From Liolophura sinensis (Eukaryota > Mollusca > Polyplacophora > Chitonida > Chitonidae): a DNA stretch of 64,000 bases. Under the pieces are notes generated by a model, which saw only the letters and a program-made list of their open reading frames with translations, did not search any database and was not told the DNA's origin. Positions 52,831-63,582 of the stretch are shown in pieces (position 1 is the first letter of the stretch; every line of letters starts with the position of its first letter). The stretch covers positions 13,957,501 through 14,021,500 of the forward strand of contig NC_088303.1 of NCBI RefSeq assembly GCF_032854445.1. The letters run 5' to 3'. The position numbers and the translations under genes are program-made.

Positions 52831-55274
52831 GGATTATGAACTGGCCACATCGCCTTCTTTGCTCTAGCACTGAAACGTGCTACGTATATTTGAGCTGGAC
52901 TCAAATGACCGATAAAACAATGCCAGAGCCAACCCTGAAGAGATGAAGGATTATGACCTTAAAAACTTCTTTATTGTTGATAATATTTTTCTAATGTAAA
53001 GAGCTGTCTGGCGTGGAATTCATTAGCGTGTACTATTACTGTACAGTGTATGAACAGATAGCAAATCACCCAATTCTCAAACATCAGCAAATTTTGCTTA
53101 TTCATTTACTGGCATATTTTGTGTTTAAAATATCAAGGATTTTGCGCTATTTTTGTATACAACATACATGTTGATACTGGCACCTTACTTTCTTTCATCC
53201 ATAAAATACTCTTTAGTACCAGGGAAGAACTGCAGTCATATGCACAAGGGCAAAATAAGGTGGCAATCCTGTACAACAGTCAGAAATTGGTGAAGTTTGT
53301 TGGACATTGTCTTCTCCACACAATCAACTTGTGAAGCACAAATTAGTGACTTCAGTTTACTTTCAATCAGTAGAACTGGCTTACAAGGTATTTAGAAAGA
53401 AAAGCCAGATGCATTTTTTTAATTGAAGTTTTTGATTTAATGATTTGTATTAATTTATACCTATAATAACCATGCTCCAAATTTCACTACACATACATCT
53501 GGCTGTCACTGGTTTGGAACGCAATATAACTAATAAATAAATATATAACAATACATGTATATAATACATACAAATAAAAATAATATATCTCATCTAAGAT
53601 ACACAGTAATACCACCTACCAGGTTTACATCCTCTGCATGGGGTAATACATGTAGGTTCTATCATGCGCATTATGTTACATTCACCTTGGAAACGGCACT
53701 AAGTTAATGTATGTTGAACTGGAAAACAAACAGCATGAATGAATTTCAAGCAGCCTCGGTTTATTGACCGAGGAATATCGATATTTTACCATCCGGTACA
53801 CATAAATACACAGGCGACATGTATCCCTCCGGTAAGCTAGTGTTCCAGTACAATCTGCAATGCACATCCAATGCTATGTTGTTACATTCTAGCTCTGATT
53901 CGCTCTGATTCCTAAAAGTATCTGTTCTGTGACAGTATTTTCCTAAATGAAGGAAAACACACCTTTAGTCAATTAAAACTTATTTCAAAATTAAGGTCCC
54001 CTTTCCCCTATTTACAGTTGGGGATTGACAACAAATTATCAAGTATACCAAATCATTATTTTACGCACATCACTTTACAGGTCTTTGCTTATGTAACGAG
54101 GTCAAATTCAAGCAGAGCCTGAAACGTTAGGAGATGGAGTCAGCGTCATGTGCATAAATGTGCGAGTCATCATACAAATACATGCTGATTAACACACTGG
54201 CTGATGCTTCGGTTAACGCTGCATGTGGTTGTAGTGAACTTAAAGTTAATTAAAATATATGAGAATCTTTTTATAATTTTGACATAACTGTAAACTCTTT
54301 GTCAAGGGTTTTTCACGCAGTGTTCTAGAGGTCAACATGATTATGCGTGACAATTGCCAGACTAGCATTTATAATAGTACGTAACACAAGTGCACGGTAA
54401 CACTACTGTTGGGTAGGCCTATACTTGTATGCTTGAATTTTCTGTATGTTGCAGAGAAAAGTGCAAACTGCACGTGGTTGTATGGAATCGCACCACGCCA
54501 AAGCTTACGGATATATACATATTGTTTCAGGTAAAGAATACAATGGAAAATCACATGGATAGAAAATCCTCATGTAACCTGGGAAAAATATATCTGTCAT
54601 ATTAGTCCCAGATGTAACCTACAGCTACAACACACTTATCACTTACACATCACTACTCGCTACAACAACTACGTACGTATATAATGATGCTCAACACAGC
54701 ATGAATTGTGCAGCAGACACAAATACAAATAATTTTATGAGAAATGATAAAACAGTCAGTACATACCAGTACCGATACCGCAAATTCAGAGACACTTCTT
54801 CACATCTTCCAAAAATGAGCAGCCTCGTTTTCAGTAAGGGAGCATGTGCAAATAGAACGTGTAGAGGCCTACACATGTTTTGACTAAACACGTTCGGTTA
54901 GCAACTGAAGTAAATAATAGTCATATAAATCGTCATTCCGTGAAGCAATATTCTACATGTTTAGACAGATAAGCGCTTAGCTCTGTGTCATCTTTTGTGT
55001 TTAGCTCGGATATGCTCATACAAATAAATAACGATTATGTGTTTAGACTAATCGTGTTTAGCAATTAAACATCACGAAACAGATGTTTCGTTATTTTGCT
55101 AAACGCGGTTAGCCTTTTGATACATCGTGTGAGATGTCAAGCCTTAACAGGCGTCTCCAATATGTGTTTGTCCTCCACACCACATTTAGAGTGTAGGTAG
55201 TGGACGGTATTCGACAGTTTCTAATCGTATCAGAAAATGTTACAAAATCATAAAACACAAAAGGCATGGAGAAA

Positions 55275-55690
55275 AAAACACGGTGGAGTGACGACAGTGG
55301 CAATTTGCCATACATAACGGGTGAAATCCGCCCTCTTCGTCAGTTTACCCCAACAAAAGCTTCATTCCTAACGTTCCCGTAACTGCATGCATAAAGCAGA
55401 ATTTTTAAAATATGCAATGATCTTAGTAGTAATTTATTGTGAGGCACTGGAAGACCTAGAATTACCCCAAAAATCTGCGTATTCGTCACACTAACAATGA
55501 CATGAAAATTTGTTGATCAGCAGAGTTCTGGTATATGCTAGCATACAGTAGACTACAGCATGGAGAGTAAACCCAGAAGGTCGACAGTGTGATAGTTGAC
55601 AAATAGTCACAGGTAATCGGTGAAATATGGCCGCTTGTCTGTTTACTTCTTTTCGGGTTTTATTCCAACTGTTCATATAAATCAAACTCA
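55275..55690 (+). repeat. Dispersed repeat family R, two copies
   Basis: Copies at 55275-55470 (gtggcaatttgccatacata, gggtgaaatccgccctctt, gtaatttattgtgaggcact) and 55555-55690 (gtgatagttgacaaatagtc, ggtgaaatatggccgcttgt). Confidence 0.6.
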
Positions 55691-55707
55691 CACCCCCCTC
55701 GCACGAA

Positions 55708-55800
55708 GAAATATTTATTTATTTATTTGATTTGTGTTTTACGCCGTACTCAAGAACATTTCATTTGTACGACCGCAGGTTGCTGCAAGACCTTCCCACG
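55708..55800 (-). mobile_element. SINE tail fragment with internal deletion
   Basis: The tail (tttacgccgtactcaagaac) joins directly to the cgcaggttgctgcaagacc part of the body. Confidence 0.75.
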
Positions 55801-56186
55801 TACACCGAGAATAAAACATATTAAATACGAACATTGCAGTAATAATACTATCAGTTCTTTGAGTCTACTGCTCTGTGTCAGATAGGTTAAGCTTGCGTAT
55901 TCATATGATCACCTTTCTCTGATCAGTATTCTCGCTCGGCAATTAAACGTCGAGGACACGGCGCCAGTGATGTCATTATCTAACCATTACCATTACCTCC
56001 ATTACCAGTTTAAGCGGCACGAAAACATAGAATACATAACCTCAAAGTAATTAATGCATTTAAGTTTACACTTGCAACTCACACCAATCTAAAAGAACTT
56101 TTGTCTTTAATTTGATTGACTATGTACGCCGTATGTATGAATATTAAGTTACATCTTACAATCTTACATGATAGCCGGGATTGCCG

Positions 56187-56345
56187 TATGGTTGGCGTAA
56201 TTTTACTCAAGAATATTTCCCATTTACGACGGCGGCCAGCAATATCGTGTGAGGAAATCTGGGGGAGTCCGGGGGAAACCCATGGCCATCCGCACCTTCC
56301 CATGTACGGCAGGAGACATGAGCTGAACTTGAACTCACAACGCAA
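56187..56345 (-). mobile_element. SINE, partial
   Basis: Tail and body (actcaagaatatttcccatt, cggcggccagcaatatcgtg, ccgggggaaacccatggcca). Confidence 0.75.
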
Positions 56346-57089
56346 GATTTCACAGATGTTGTGCTTTGTATATTGCTCCAGTGACTAACGGAAATAATCC
56401 ACGGCTTGAAGCTAATACTTTGTTGCTTATCGTGATTAACTCACAGGTGCTCTGACTGGCACATTTACCCTAAGTGTTGACCTCGCCACATTCACATCTT
56501 CGAAACAATCATGCCGCAGGATCGAGTTCAGCTCTAGATGATTTTTCCTGCGGCTGTAAGTCAAAGGGGCGGGCAGGTTCTTTCCTTAGTTTTTCTCCTC
56601 CCTAAACCTGTCCAACCTCATAAAAGTGAAAAAATCCCGGGAACAGGATCATACATCCCTTGTATGTATTTATTTATCTATTTTTGTTTGTTTGTATATT
56701 CCATGATGGTCGGTTGTATGGGTGGAGGTAGCCGTAGTAGAAACGGTAAATCGCCGACCTTTGGTAACTTGCTGACAAACTTTCCGACGTGTGTAAAACA
56801 GTCCCACCAGAGCCAATAACCTACGGGATTGAACCTGAATCTCATGTATCAGCGTGATGTGATAAATAGGCGGGATTCATCTTCGCTACGTCACTTGTAA
56901 ATCGCTCACAACAATCAGTCCAGCAAAAAAAAAAAAACAAGCAAAAAATCACCTCTGAATCACGGGATAAGTTTAATAGTGCGATAGACAACATCAGTTT
57001 GTCTCGAGGTGAAAATCTTCAAAACAACTCTACACAGGTCTATCATTGAATGTACACATGGAAAAATTTCTTCTCTCTGGATTTAAAAT

Positions 57090-57560
57090 ATAAAATAATA
57101 ACAGCATAGAGAGGAAAACCACAACAGTGACGACAATGTGAAAGTTGGCAAATGATCAGACGTAACCGATAAAATCCGGCCTCTTGTCAGATTACCTTCG
57201 CTATTTTTTCTAACCTTGCTTGTAAATGCTGAAAAAGTTGCAACTGGTACTGATACACCCACTAGCACCGTGGCTGACGGCAAAATAGGTAAATGGAGTG
57301 CAGTAAAATGCTGCTTTATACAGGAATACATAACAAAACAAATACAACAGACAGGATAAAACCAGCGCAGCAATAACCGGTGAAAATCCGACGCCTTGTA
57401 AATTTACATCAGTTAGGGTTTTATTCAAACTGTTCATGTAAATGCTTCTAAACAGTAGCGACTTACACACCTCCTAGCACCACGGAATAAACAACAGTAG
57501 GTAAAAAGGAATTGCAGTAAAATCAATTACAATTTATTAGACTGTTTAGAAATATTCAAA
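57090..57560 (+). repeat. Dispersed repeat family R, two copies in tandem
   Basis: Shared landmarks: gttggcaaatgatcagacgt, accgataaaatccggcctct, ttattcaaactgttcatgta, agtagcgacttacacacctc and caattacaatttattagact. The two copies are at 57090-57290 and 57340-57560. No coding capacity. Class unknown. Confidence 0.6.
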
Positions 57561-58310
57561 ACAAAACGTTGAGTTATATGCTACTTATACTCAGGCTGGT
57601 TTCATATCCCATGGCAAGTATTCGTGACTAAGACAATCAACTATAACTAGACTAGTAAATAAATCGCTGAATCTTTTGCTTAATTCTGCTTAAGCCATGG
57701 GGTCAGGGTTAGACCTGAGATCAGATGGTCATGTTCCAAGCTCAGATTTCCATATGAACCCCTCTCATTTGTTACTTTCACTGACCTAGAACTCGGTCCT
57801 GTCGCCTGCGCTGTTCTCAAAGTCACCTATGATCTTAAAATAATTCTGAATTCACATCACCTCAGTATGCAGGAATAATAAAGACCATGACATCGTAATA
57901 CCACAAATGTAACTCGGGCGGCACCAGGACTTCGCCTGCGGCCATTCAAATCACGTCACTCCATCGTCATGGTGGACTCGGCCGCTCTTCCCAAAATTAA
58001 AATCACCTCTTGTTTTTTCACCTTAGAGGATTATACTTTCTTTCTGTACATTATTAACAAACAATGTTAAGAATCCCAATGAATTTGCCAATGACCCTTT
58101 AGATGGTGTACATCTCATTGGTTTCAATCCAATTATTCCACGAGTTAGATGGGGCAAAAAACAAAAAATGTACAGCCATGACCGCATAGAAAATTTTCCA
58201 CACATGTTCTTTTTTTAAACGGAAAGATTTTTCACTGAAAACAATGTTCACTTTCTTCAGTTAGGCGGCTGGCCGTTCTCCAACGTTCGCTGGCAATAGG
58301 GTGTGTCGCG

Positions 58311-58465
58311 GTGATGGATTTCACTTGGCCAAGATCACAAAGAAAGTGAAATCATTGTGTCACTGGGACAGACTACAGCTGTCCAAGAGTATCAAGAAAA
58401 TCCATCAGTGAAGTTGGCACTGTGACATGGAGAACGTATGTCACTTGTCCAAGAACGTGAAAAGA
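58311..58465. repeat. Outlying units of the same minisatellite
   Basis: Three more diverged units (gatttcacttggccaagatc, tccatcagtgaagttggcac, tgtcacttgtccaagaacgt), separated from the main block by the tRNA-like region. Confidence 0.6.
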
Positions 58466-58621
58466 TGTGTGCAAAATTTTCGATGCGGTCAGTTTCCTTT
58501 AATAATTTCCTTTAAAACACTGAGTTGTTACACATACAAATTGTTTTGTAAATGTTGTGAGAGTTCGTGAAAAGCCATTCACTCCGTAAAAATGGGCTCC
58601 AACAAGGGAGCCGTTCCCATG

Positions 58622-58698
58622 TGGATAGCTCATTCAGTGGACAGGTGCATGGGGCGCTAGACACCCCAAGTCGTGAGTTCGAGTCTCCCTAGAGCCAT
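58622..58698 (+). repeat. tRNA-like sequence (SINE head or tRNA pseudogene)
   Basis: Contains a box-A-like ggatagctcattcagtgg and a box-B-like gtgagttcgagtctccc, closing with agagcca. A related, shorter copy lies at 58880-58930 in a tandemly repeated context, so this is not a unique tRNA gene. Confidence 0.5.
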
Positions 58699-58844
58699 TA
58701 TACTTCACGGGACTTCATCAGTGTAGGAAATTAAAACCATGCATTCTTTGATGATCATTGCGATTTGCTTTCGAACAAAGAGTCGTCTCTTAGTACATTG
58801 TACTGTAAATGTTATTTGCTTTTTGTGAAATATTATTCACTTCC

Positions 58845-58850
58845 TTTATT
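58845..58850 (-). promoter_or_regulatory. Candidate polyA signal of gene 3
   Basis: AATAAA on the - strand about 500 bases after the stop. If used, the 3' UTR would contain the 59.03-59.35 kb minisatellite. No direct support. Confidence 0.25.
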
Positions 58851-58879
58851 TGAACTCCGTTAAGAGAGCCGTTCCAATT

Positions 58880-58930
58880 TGGCTGATAGCTCAGCTGGTA
58901 GTCATGAGTTTGAGTCTCACTGGAGCCAAT
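58880..58930 (+). repeat. Degenerate second tRNA-like copy
   Basis: ttggctgatagctcagctgg, then tcatgagtttgagtctcact and ggagccaa. The acceptor-like ends pair (ttggct/agccaa), but the anticodon arm is missing. Confidence 0.5.
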
Positions 58931-59025
58931 ATCTCACTTCGCTGGTCAGGACTCATCATTGTAGGAAATTATATCTATTCCATTTTTTTCCTGATGATGA
59001 TTGTAATTTACTAGAAAAAAACGTC

Positions 59026-59400
59026 AATGAAGTTGAGACCGAGCCATGGGCACGCATTTTACTGGTCCAAAAACATCAAGGAAAAACCAAGAGTGAATTT
59101 GACACCGAACCATGTAGATGTCTTTCACTTGTCCAAGAACACGAAGGGAAGCCATCAGTGAAGTTACCACCATGCATGCCGCGGGGATGTATTTCACTTG
59201 GACAAAGATCACAGGAAAAACTATCAGTGAAGTTGACATCGTGCATGCCATGGGGATGTATTTCCTTACACATGAGAATCATAAGTGAAGTTGATGGCGT
59301 ATTTCACTAGTTCAAGAATAGCGAAAATACCGTCAATCACGCAGACGGATTTCACAAGGCCGAGAAAACTAGGACCACCATCAGTGAACTCGTGAACCAC
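59026..59400. repeat. 64-68-bp minisatellite overlapping the 3' end of gene 3
   Basis: About six diverged units containing atttcacttgtccaagaaca, then ccatcagtgaagttgacacc. The rightmost unit (59349-59400) is part of the coding sequence of gene 3. Confidence 0.75.
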
Positions 59401-59563
59401 CAGCTCTGGTGACTTGCCGTTGAATTGCCAGGTTCTGTGATTGTTGAATTAGTTGATGGGTCGGACTCAGTAGTGATCTCTACAGGTGATGTCGTATTTG
59501 GCGTAGTGGTTAAAGGGGGCAGGGTCGCGTCATTTCGTGGTATATAGGTTGATGATGGGGTAA
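59352..59563 (-). CDS. Gene 3 last exon: Thr/Ser/Pro stalk and GPI-like hydrophobic tail
   Basis: Acceptor ctatatttcag|, phase 1 in, stop TGA at 59354-59352. It encodes a stalk rich in T, S and P (P-L-T-T-T-P-N-T-T-S-P, N-S-T sites), then S-H-Q-S-W-W-F-T-S-S and a terminal hydrophobic run L-M-V-V-L-V-F-S-A-L. It fits a GPI-attachment signal. The last 50 or so coding bases are homologous to the downstream minisatellite units (see findings). Confidence 0.74.
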
Positions 59564-60402
59564 CTGAAATATAGAAAGTACTGGTTTCAACAATGAGTAT
59601 GTATGTGTGTATATATGCTTGGGATTTTACCTTGTGTCTTTGTTTTCAGTCATATGACGACGAGGAGTCCTTATTTGTTTGAACTTACACCGTGTCCTCT
59701 TGTGACAGGGTGAGTCCATGCCGCCAAGGTGCTGCCACCACTGAAGTATCATGCCCAGGACACCAGACACGTCATTACACCCAGTCATGGTATACTGGCT
59801 CCGGGCCAACCAGTCCTGTTTCGTTGCTGAAACCTCTCAGTGCTGAGCGCCAAGCAAAGCATCAATAAGTACTATTTTCAAAATCTTTGGTATGATCAGA
59901 CCCGGGTGTGATCCCATGTCTCTAATCATTAGGTCAGTGAAGCGGATCGACAGTGAGTATACCTGTACGTTTTGTCCTTAGAGTGTTTGCCAACCCTTCA
60001 GCGGGTCAGGAAACATCCAGAGTAAGTTTTGAAAGAACAGCGTTATGATTTTCAAAAGGGTCTTAACACAGCATTTTATTGGTTATATGATGCTGCATTT
60101 GTTTTGATTTATTTGATTGGTGTTTTACGCCATACTCAAGAATATTTCACTTATACGACGGCGGCCAGCATTATGGTGGGTGGAAACCGGGCAGGTTGCT
60201 GACAAACCGCATTTGTTTTGATGTTACGTGTACATGACATGTCATGTATATATACAAACCTTTATTACAAGTTTATGACATCTTGAATTGTTTAGCACTC
60301 ACCGCTTAAACAAAACAGTATTCGGCGTAAGACTCAATAAAATAATTATTGATCTACATGTATTTGATTGTTTTTTAACGCCGTGTCCAAAATGTTTTTC
60401 TC

Positions 60403-60492
<90 letters not shown>

Positions 60493-63400
60493 TTGAAAAA
60501 TAGAGAAAGATATCCTGGTGAGGAAAATTTACATAGGAAAAAAAATAATAAAACGCCTTCTCAACTTTCTACATTCTGTTATATTCCAACTGCACTTTCA
60601 AACTTCGTGTTATTTTCAAGGAATATGAATATGAATGTCCACAGAGGTCTTTATACAGGATATGTGTTATCAGTATTTCAGGAACATGTTAAGTACATGT
60701 CAAAACAGGCAGTGGTTTAGTTACATGGCATAATACACGGATAAATTGTTGCTGGGAGAAAGGTTGTATATGTATAAAGCTGTTGAGTAGCGAACAATAG
60801 ATTAAACAGTACCTGACAGTGTTTTTTCCGCAGGGCAACTAGAGACGATGCATCTCTATTAGCATGGAACTGATGACCCTGCGGATAATCTGTGACATAA
60901 CATTTGTACATATACAACGAGTAATGTATACAATGAGTAATAAAAATGAACTTGTTTGACAAAATTAATCAACATAAATTATACAAGCACGTGGTTCATC
61001 ATCATATTATGAGATAGGATATTAGGGCCGATGACTACCATTGAGACGTGGGTTGTATTTACTTATGAAGAAAGTTTCTTTTACATCTAAGGTGGTTTGA
61101 TCCATTCGATGCTAATAAAGATGCATCGTCACTAGTCGCCCAGCGGATACACACTGTCAGGTAAAAGCAATGGTAAACTCACCAGGCTCAGGCAAACACG
61201 CCCCTGTAAATGTGTGACAATTTTCACATGATGGGCATTTTATGGAACAGTTTGCTCCCCAGTAGCTCAGAGGACAACCTGTAACAAAAGGTGAACAATA
61301 AAAGACTGACTTTTACAAATGTCAATCATAACTGATGTTTGAATTCAAGGCCAAGCTAAAGAGGTGCGCCATCTGTCATCTGTCCATCCATCGCTCTACC
61401 GGTATCCCATAATACCACATGGTGATACCGTAACAGTATAGTTGTGAATGCATTTAAAGAATTCGCCGAAATGCACCCAATAACTTGAACAAAAAATATA
61501 GATAGATAAATAAATGAATAAATGAATTCATTAATTAGATCAATTAATTCATTAATTAGATCAATAGCATAGTTGGTATTTTCATTAGGAAGTCCATGTT
61601 ATAGATTTTTAACACTCAGTTCAGTATGTCATTGGTGGTTAACATCTAGTTCAAGAATTTTTCACGTACATATCGGCGGTAATAATTATGGGTGGAGGAA
61701 GCAAGTCTTCGCCAGGCGAAACCACGAGAGCTAGATTCCAATCTGCCATGCTCCTCATTTGTCAAGGATCTGTCGGATACGGCTAAAAGCAATCTTCGAC
61801 TTCAGGAGCCAAATAGTTTACTGGACACAGCACAGTTGCGGAATGGATTAACTCTTGTCGAGCAATTCCAGAGTTACAGAGAGAAACCACCCAGATGTGT
61901 CGGGTTGAGGGTAAGGAACATTTACCGCGGTACACGCAAGCATGAAATCTTCGCTGGCGAAAATCGATGTCAACCATATGATCTGAAAACTATCTAACCT
62001 GTTCTTGGGTTGGTTTAACCAAAAACAGTCCATGGCAGTAACACAAATAAGCCAATAAAGCCTTTTTAGCGTCTACCCGTACTGCGGCTGCCATCACGAT
62101 AACTCACCAACTGCTATGGTATAGGCTAAAACAATGTGTTTATTTTTCATGTAGATACGTCATTGCTATGGATTCTATTGGTTTGCCGAGTCTCACAACA
62201 GGTTAGTTCATAACAGAGACCACACGTTTGACGTTGATTTATGCTAGGGAAGATTTAATGCACGTATGAACAGCATTGTTGGCCTACGCTTCATGCAGTA
62301 TGTGATAGCCCATAAATTTTACTCCCGATATTCAATCACTTGTCAAAGAAATCACCATTGCAGTTTGGATTCGAAGTAAAGCATGCCTGTAGGCCTCAAT
62401 GAATGCCGAGTAATACACACAACATTGTTTTTTTTTTATATTTAATCCAACTAGTTTCTGATTTCTTCTTTCAGAGGCATTTAGGAATTGGGATGGTATA
62501 GATTGACAGAGGCATTACTTATGGATAACAATTCCTGGATTTATTGTGTTGGTGACGTTTCGATGTAGGTTCTTACATCGTTATCAAACCATATGAACAT
62601 ACAGAGATACAAGACAACATATATACAGTAAGAGAGTGAGTGGTGTCAAAAACAGGCAACAATGTAACATAGATAGTAACTTCAGGGTTAATAATGGCTT
62701 CAGGGTTTAAGGCGGTCACTGTTTAATCTGATGAGGCCATTGTAGGCGCTCGGTAGTTGGTACCCGCTGTCTCGGTTAAGCTGAGGATTGTGTCGTCGGA
62801 TCATGATGGCTTCCAGCAGTTTCCTTCTTTTTATAGTCTGACTGATTTTTTTGTAGGGTATGAACTGTGTTCCATTGGAGTTGGTTTCTGGATGGGCTCT
62901 GATGTGGTCACTGAGGGCTGATTTTCCATCTAATTTTTCTACTGAGGCCTTGTGCTCTGCAATTCTGATATTGAGTGGTCTACAGGTTTCTCCAATGTAT
63001 TGCTGTTGACAATCACAATTAATGCAGTACACCACTCACTCTCTTACTGTATATATGTTGTCTTGTATCTCTGTATGTTCATATGGTTTGATAACGATGT
63101 CAGAACCTACATCGAAACGTCACCAACACAATAAATCCAGGAATTGTTATCCATAAGTAATGCCTCTGTCAATCTAGTTTCTGATTACAGCCGAGGTCAA
63201 GGTATTAGCATCCAGCAAAAGAGTGAAGAGCGTTTTCAGACGAGTCTTAATTTATACCTACCAATTTTTGCCAGCGTAAAATTCAGTATGTTGATCCTGG
63301 TTGCAGCGGGATCCCAGTGGCACTCGTACGTAGTACTGTCTGCTTTAGGATACGTCAAAAAGGGCAAACTAAGTATTATAGCGGTATAGTTATTCCAAGT

Positions 63401-63582
63401 TTGTGGAGAGCTCCATCCCACATCACAACTTCCAAACTTTGAGATTTCCCCCATAACAGACGGACGGTGACTGGATTGCCCGCTCTCGTAGCAAGCAATG
63501 CCTGACCCGGTCAATGAGCTGCATAAGGAAATACTGGTGTTTACAAATTCCGTCACAACAAACATCTCCAGGCTTAGCATTG
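59352..63582 (-). CDS. Gene 3 (5'-partial): Ig-EGF protein with GPI-like tail, three 3' exons in window
   Basis: Joined in transcript order: 63582-63262, 61278-61183, 59563-59352. The junctions are GT-AG and in frame, giving 208 visible residues before the stop. Order: Ig-like exon B, shortened 6-Cys EGF, Thr/Ser/Pro stalk, hydrophobic C-terminus. No A exon or signal-peptide exon is visible between 63583 and 64000, so they probably lie beyond the window; more modules may be upstream. Same family as genes 1 and 2, same strand as gene 2. A 5'-truncated Penelope-like element sits in the intron between the first two visible exons. Confidence 0.75.
59595..59960 (+). repeat. Second dispersed repeat family, near-complete copy
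   Basis: Starts tatgcttgggattttacctt, with gtcatatgacgacgaggagt, actgaagtatcatgcccagg, accagacacgtcattacacc, gccaaccagtcctgtttcgt and gtgctgagcgccaagcaaag. Partial 5' copies at 42888-42975 and 49370-49420 share the 'cttgg..tttaacgtcgta' start. Similar sequences are common in mollusc-type genomes (my recollection, unverified). Confidence 0.6.
60102..60210 (-). mobile_element. SINE tail fragment
   Basis: gattggtgttttacgccata, then cggcggccagcattatggtg and aaccgggcaggttgctgac; truncated after that. Confidence 0.8.
60403..60490. repeat. (TA)n microsatellite
   Basis: About 44 TA units, directly after a short SINE tail remnant (tgattgttttttaacgccgt). Confidence 0.95.
61183..61278 (-). CDS. Gene 3 shortened 6-Cys EGF exon
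   Basis: 96 nt, acceptor tgttacag|, donor GAGCCTG|gtgagt, phase 1 at both ends. It encodes G-C-P-L-S-Y-W-G-A-N-C-S-I-K-C, then C-E-N-C-H-T-F-T-G-A-C. It lacks the last two Cys of the 8-Cys form. This is the same shortening seen in gene 1 exon 8 (C-H-T-F-S-G-C), where the EGF also immediately precedes the C-terminal stalk. Confidence 0.82.
62502..62646. repeat. Left inverted arm of the Penelope-like element
   Basis: Reverse complement of 63029-63173, with only a few differences. It contains the hairpin cgatgta/tacatcg at 62561-62580. Confidence 0.8.
62700..63035 (-). pseudogene. GIY-YIG endonuclease domain fragment of a Penelope-like element
   Basis: About 111 codons. The visible motif V-Y-C-I-N-C-D-C-Q-Q-Q-Y-I-G-E-T has the paired Tyr and Y-I-G of the family. 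It is followed by R-I-A-E-H-K, then S-D-H and a C-terminal E-A-I-M-I-R-R-H-N-P-Q-L-N-R-D, the usual GIY-YIG Arg, His and Glu/Asn positions. The frame is closed upstream by TGA at the arm junction. This is therefore the C-terminal end of a longer polyprotein and not an independent gene. Confidence 0.75.
63029..63173. repeat. Right inverted arm of the Penelope-like element
   Basis: Reverse complement of 62502-62646. It ends flush with the right 13-bp target duplication. Confidence 0.8.
63262..63582 (-). CDS. Gene 3 module exon B (Ig-like domain)
   Basis: 321 nt, acceptor ttttaaacag|, donor AAAATTG|gtaggt, phase 1 at both ends. It begins M-L-S-L-E-M-F-V-V-T-E. It has G-I-A-C-Y-E-S-G, P-Q-T-W-N-N-Y-T-A-I-I and T-Y-E-C-H-W-D. 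The Trp and Cys positions match the other B exons, and N-Y-T and N-F-T are possible glycosylation sites. There are extra Cys (S-L-C, G-S-C) absent from the other copies. This is the most diverged member. Confidence 0.8.

Larger units (their letters stand above)
48407..58310. other. Region between genes 2 and 3
   Basis: Densely packed old repeats. It should contain the untranslated first exon and promoter of gene 2, which I cannot place. No additional module exon was found on either strand. Confidence 0.55.
62464..63173 (-). mobile_element. 5'-truncated Penelope-like retroelement with inverted terminal arms
   Basis: A roughly 710-bp insertion flanked by a 13-bp direct repeat, ctagtttctgatt (62451-62463 and 63174-63186), read as a target-site duplication. 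Arms of about 145 bp, 62502-62646 and 63029-63173, are near-perfect inverted repeats. Between them lies a GIY-YIG endonuclease fragment. Penelope-like elements typically pair a reverse transcriptase with a C-terminal GIY-YIG domain and carry terminal repeats in direct or inverted orientation. No reverse-transcriptase part is present here. It sits inside an intron of gene 3, in the same orientation. Confidence 0.75.

Noticed and set aside
59024-59310. Frames of 68-143 codons on both strands
   Set aside because: They follow the 64-68-bp minisatellite; only the stretch joined by splice sites to gene 3 (59352-59563) is accepted as coding.
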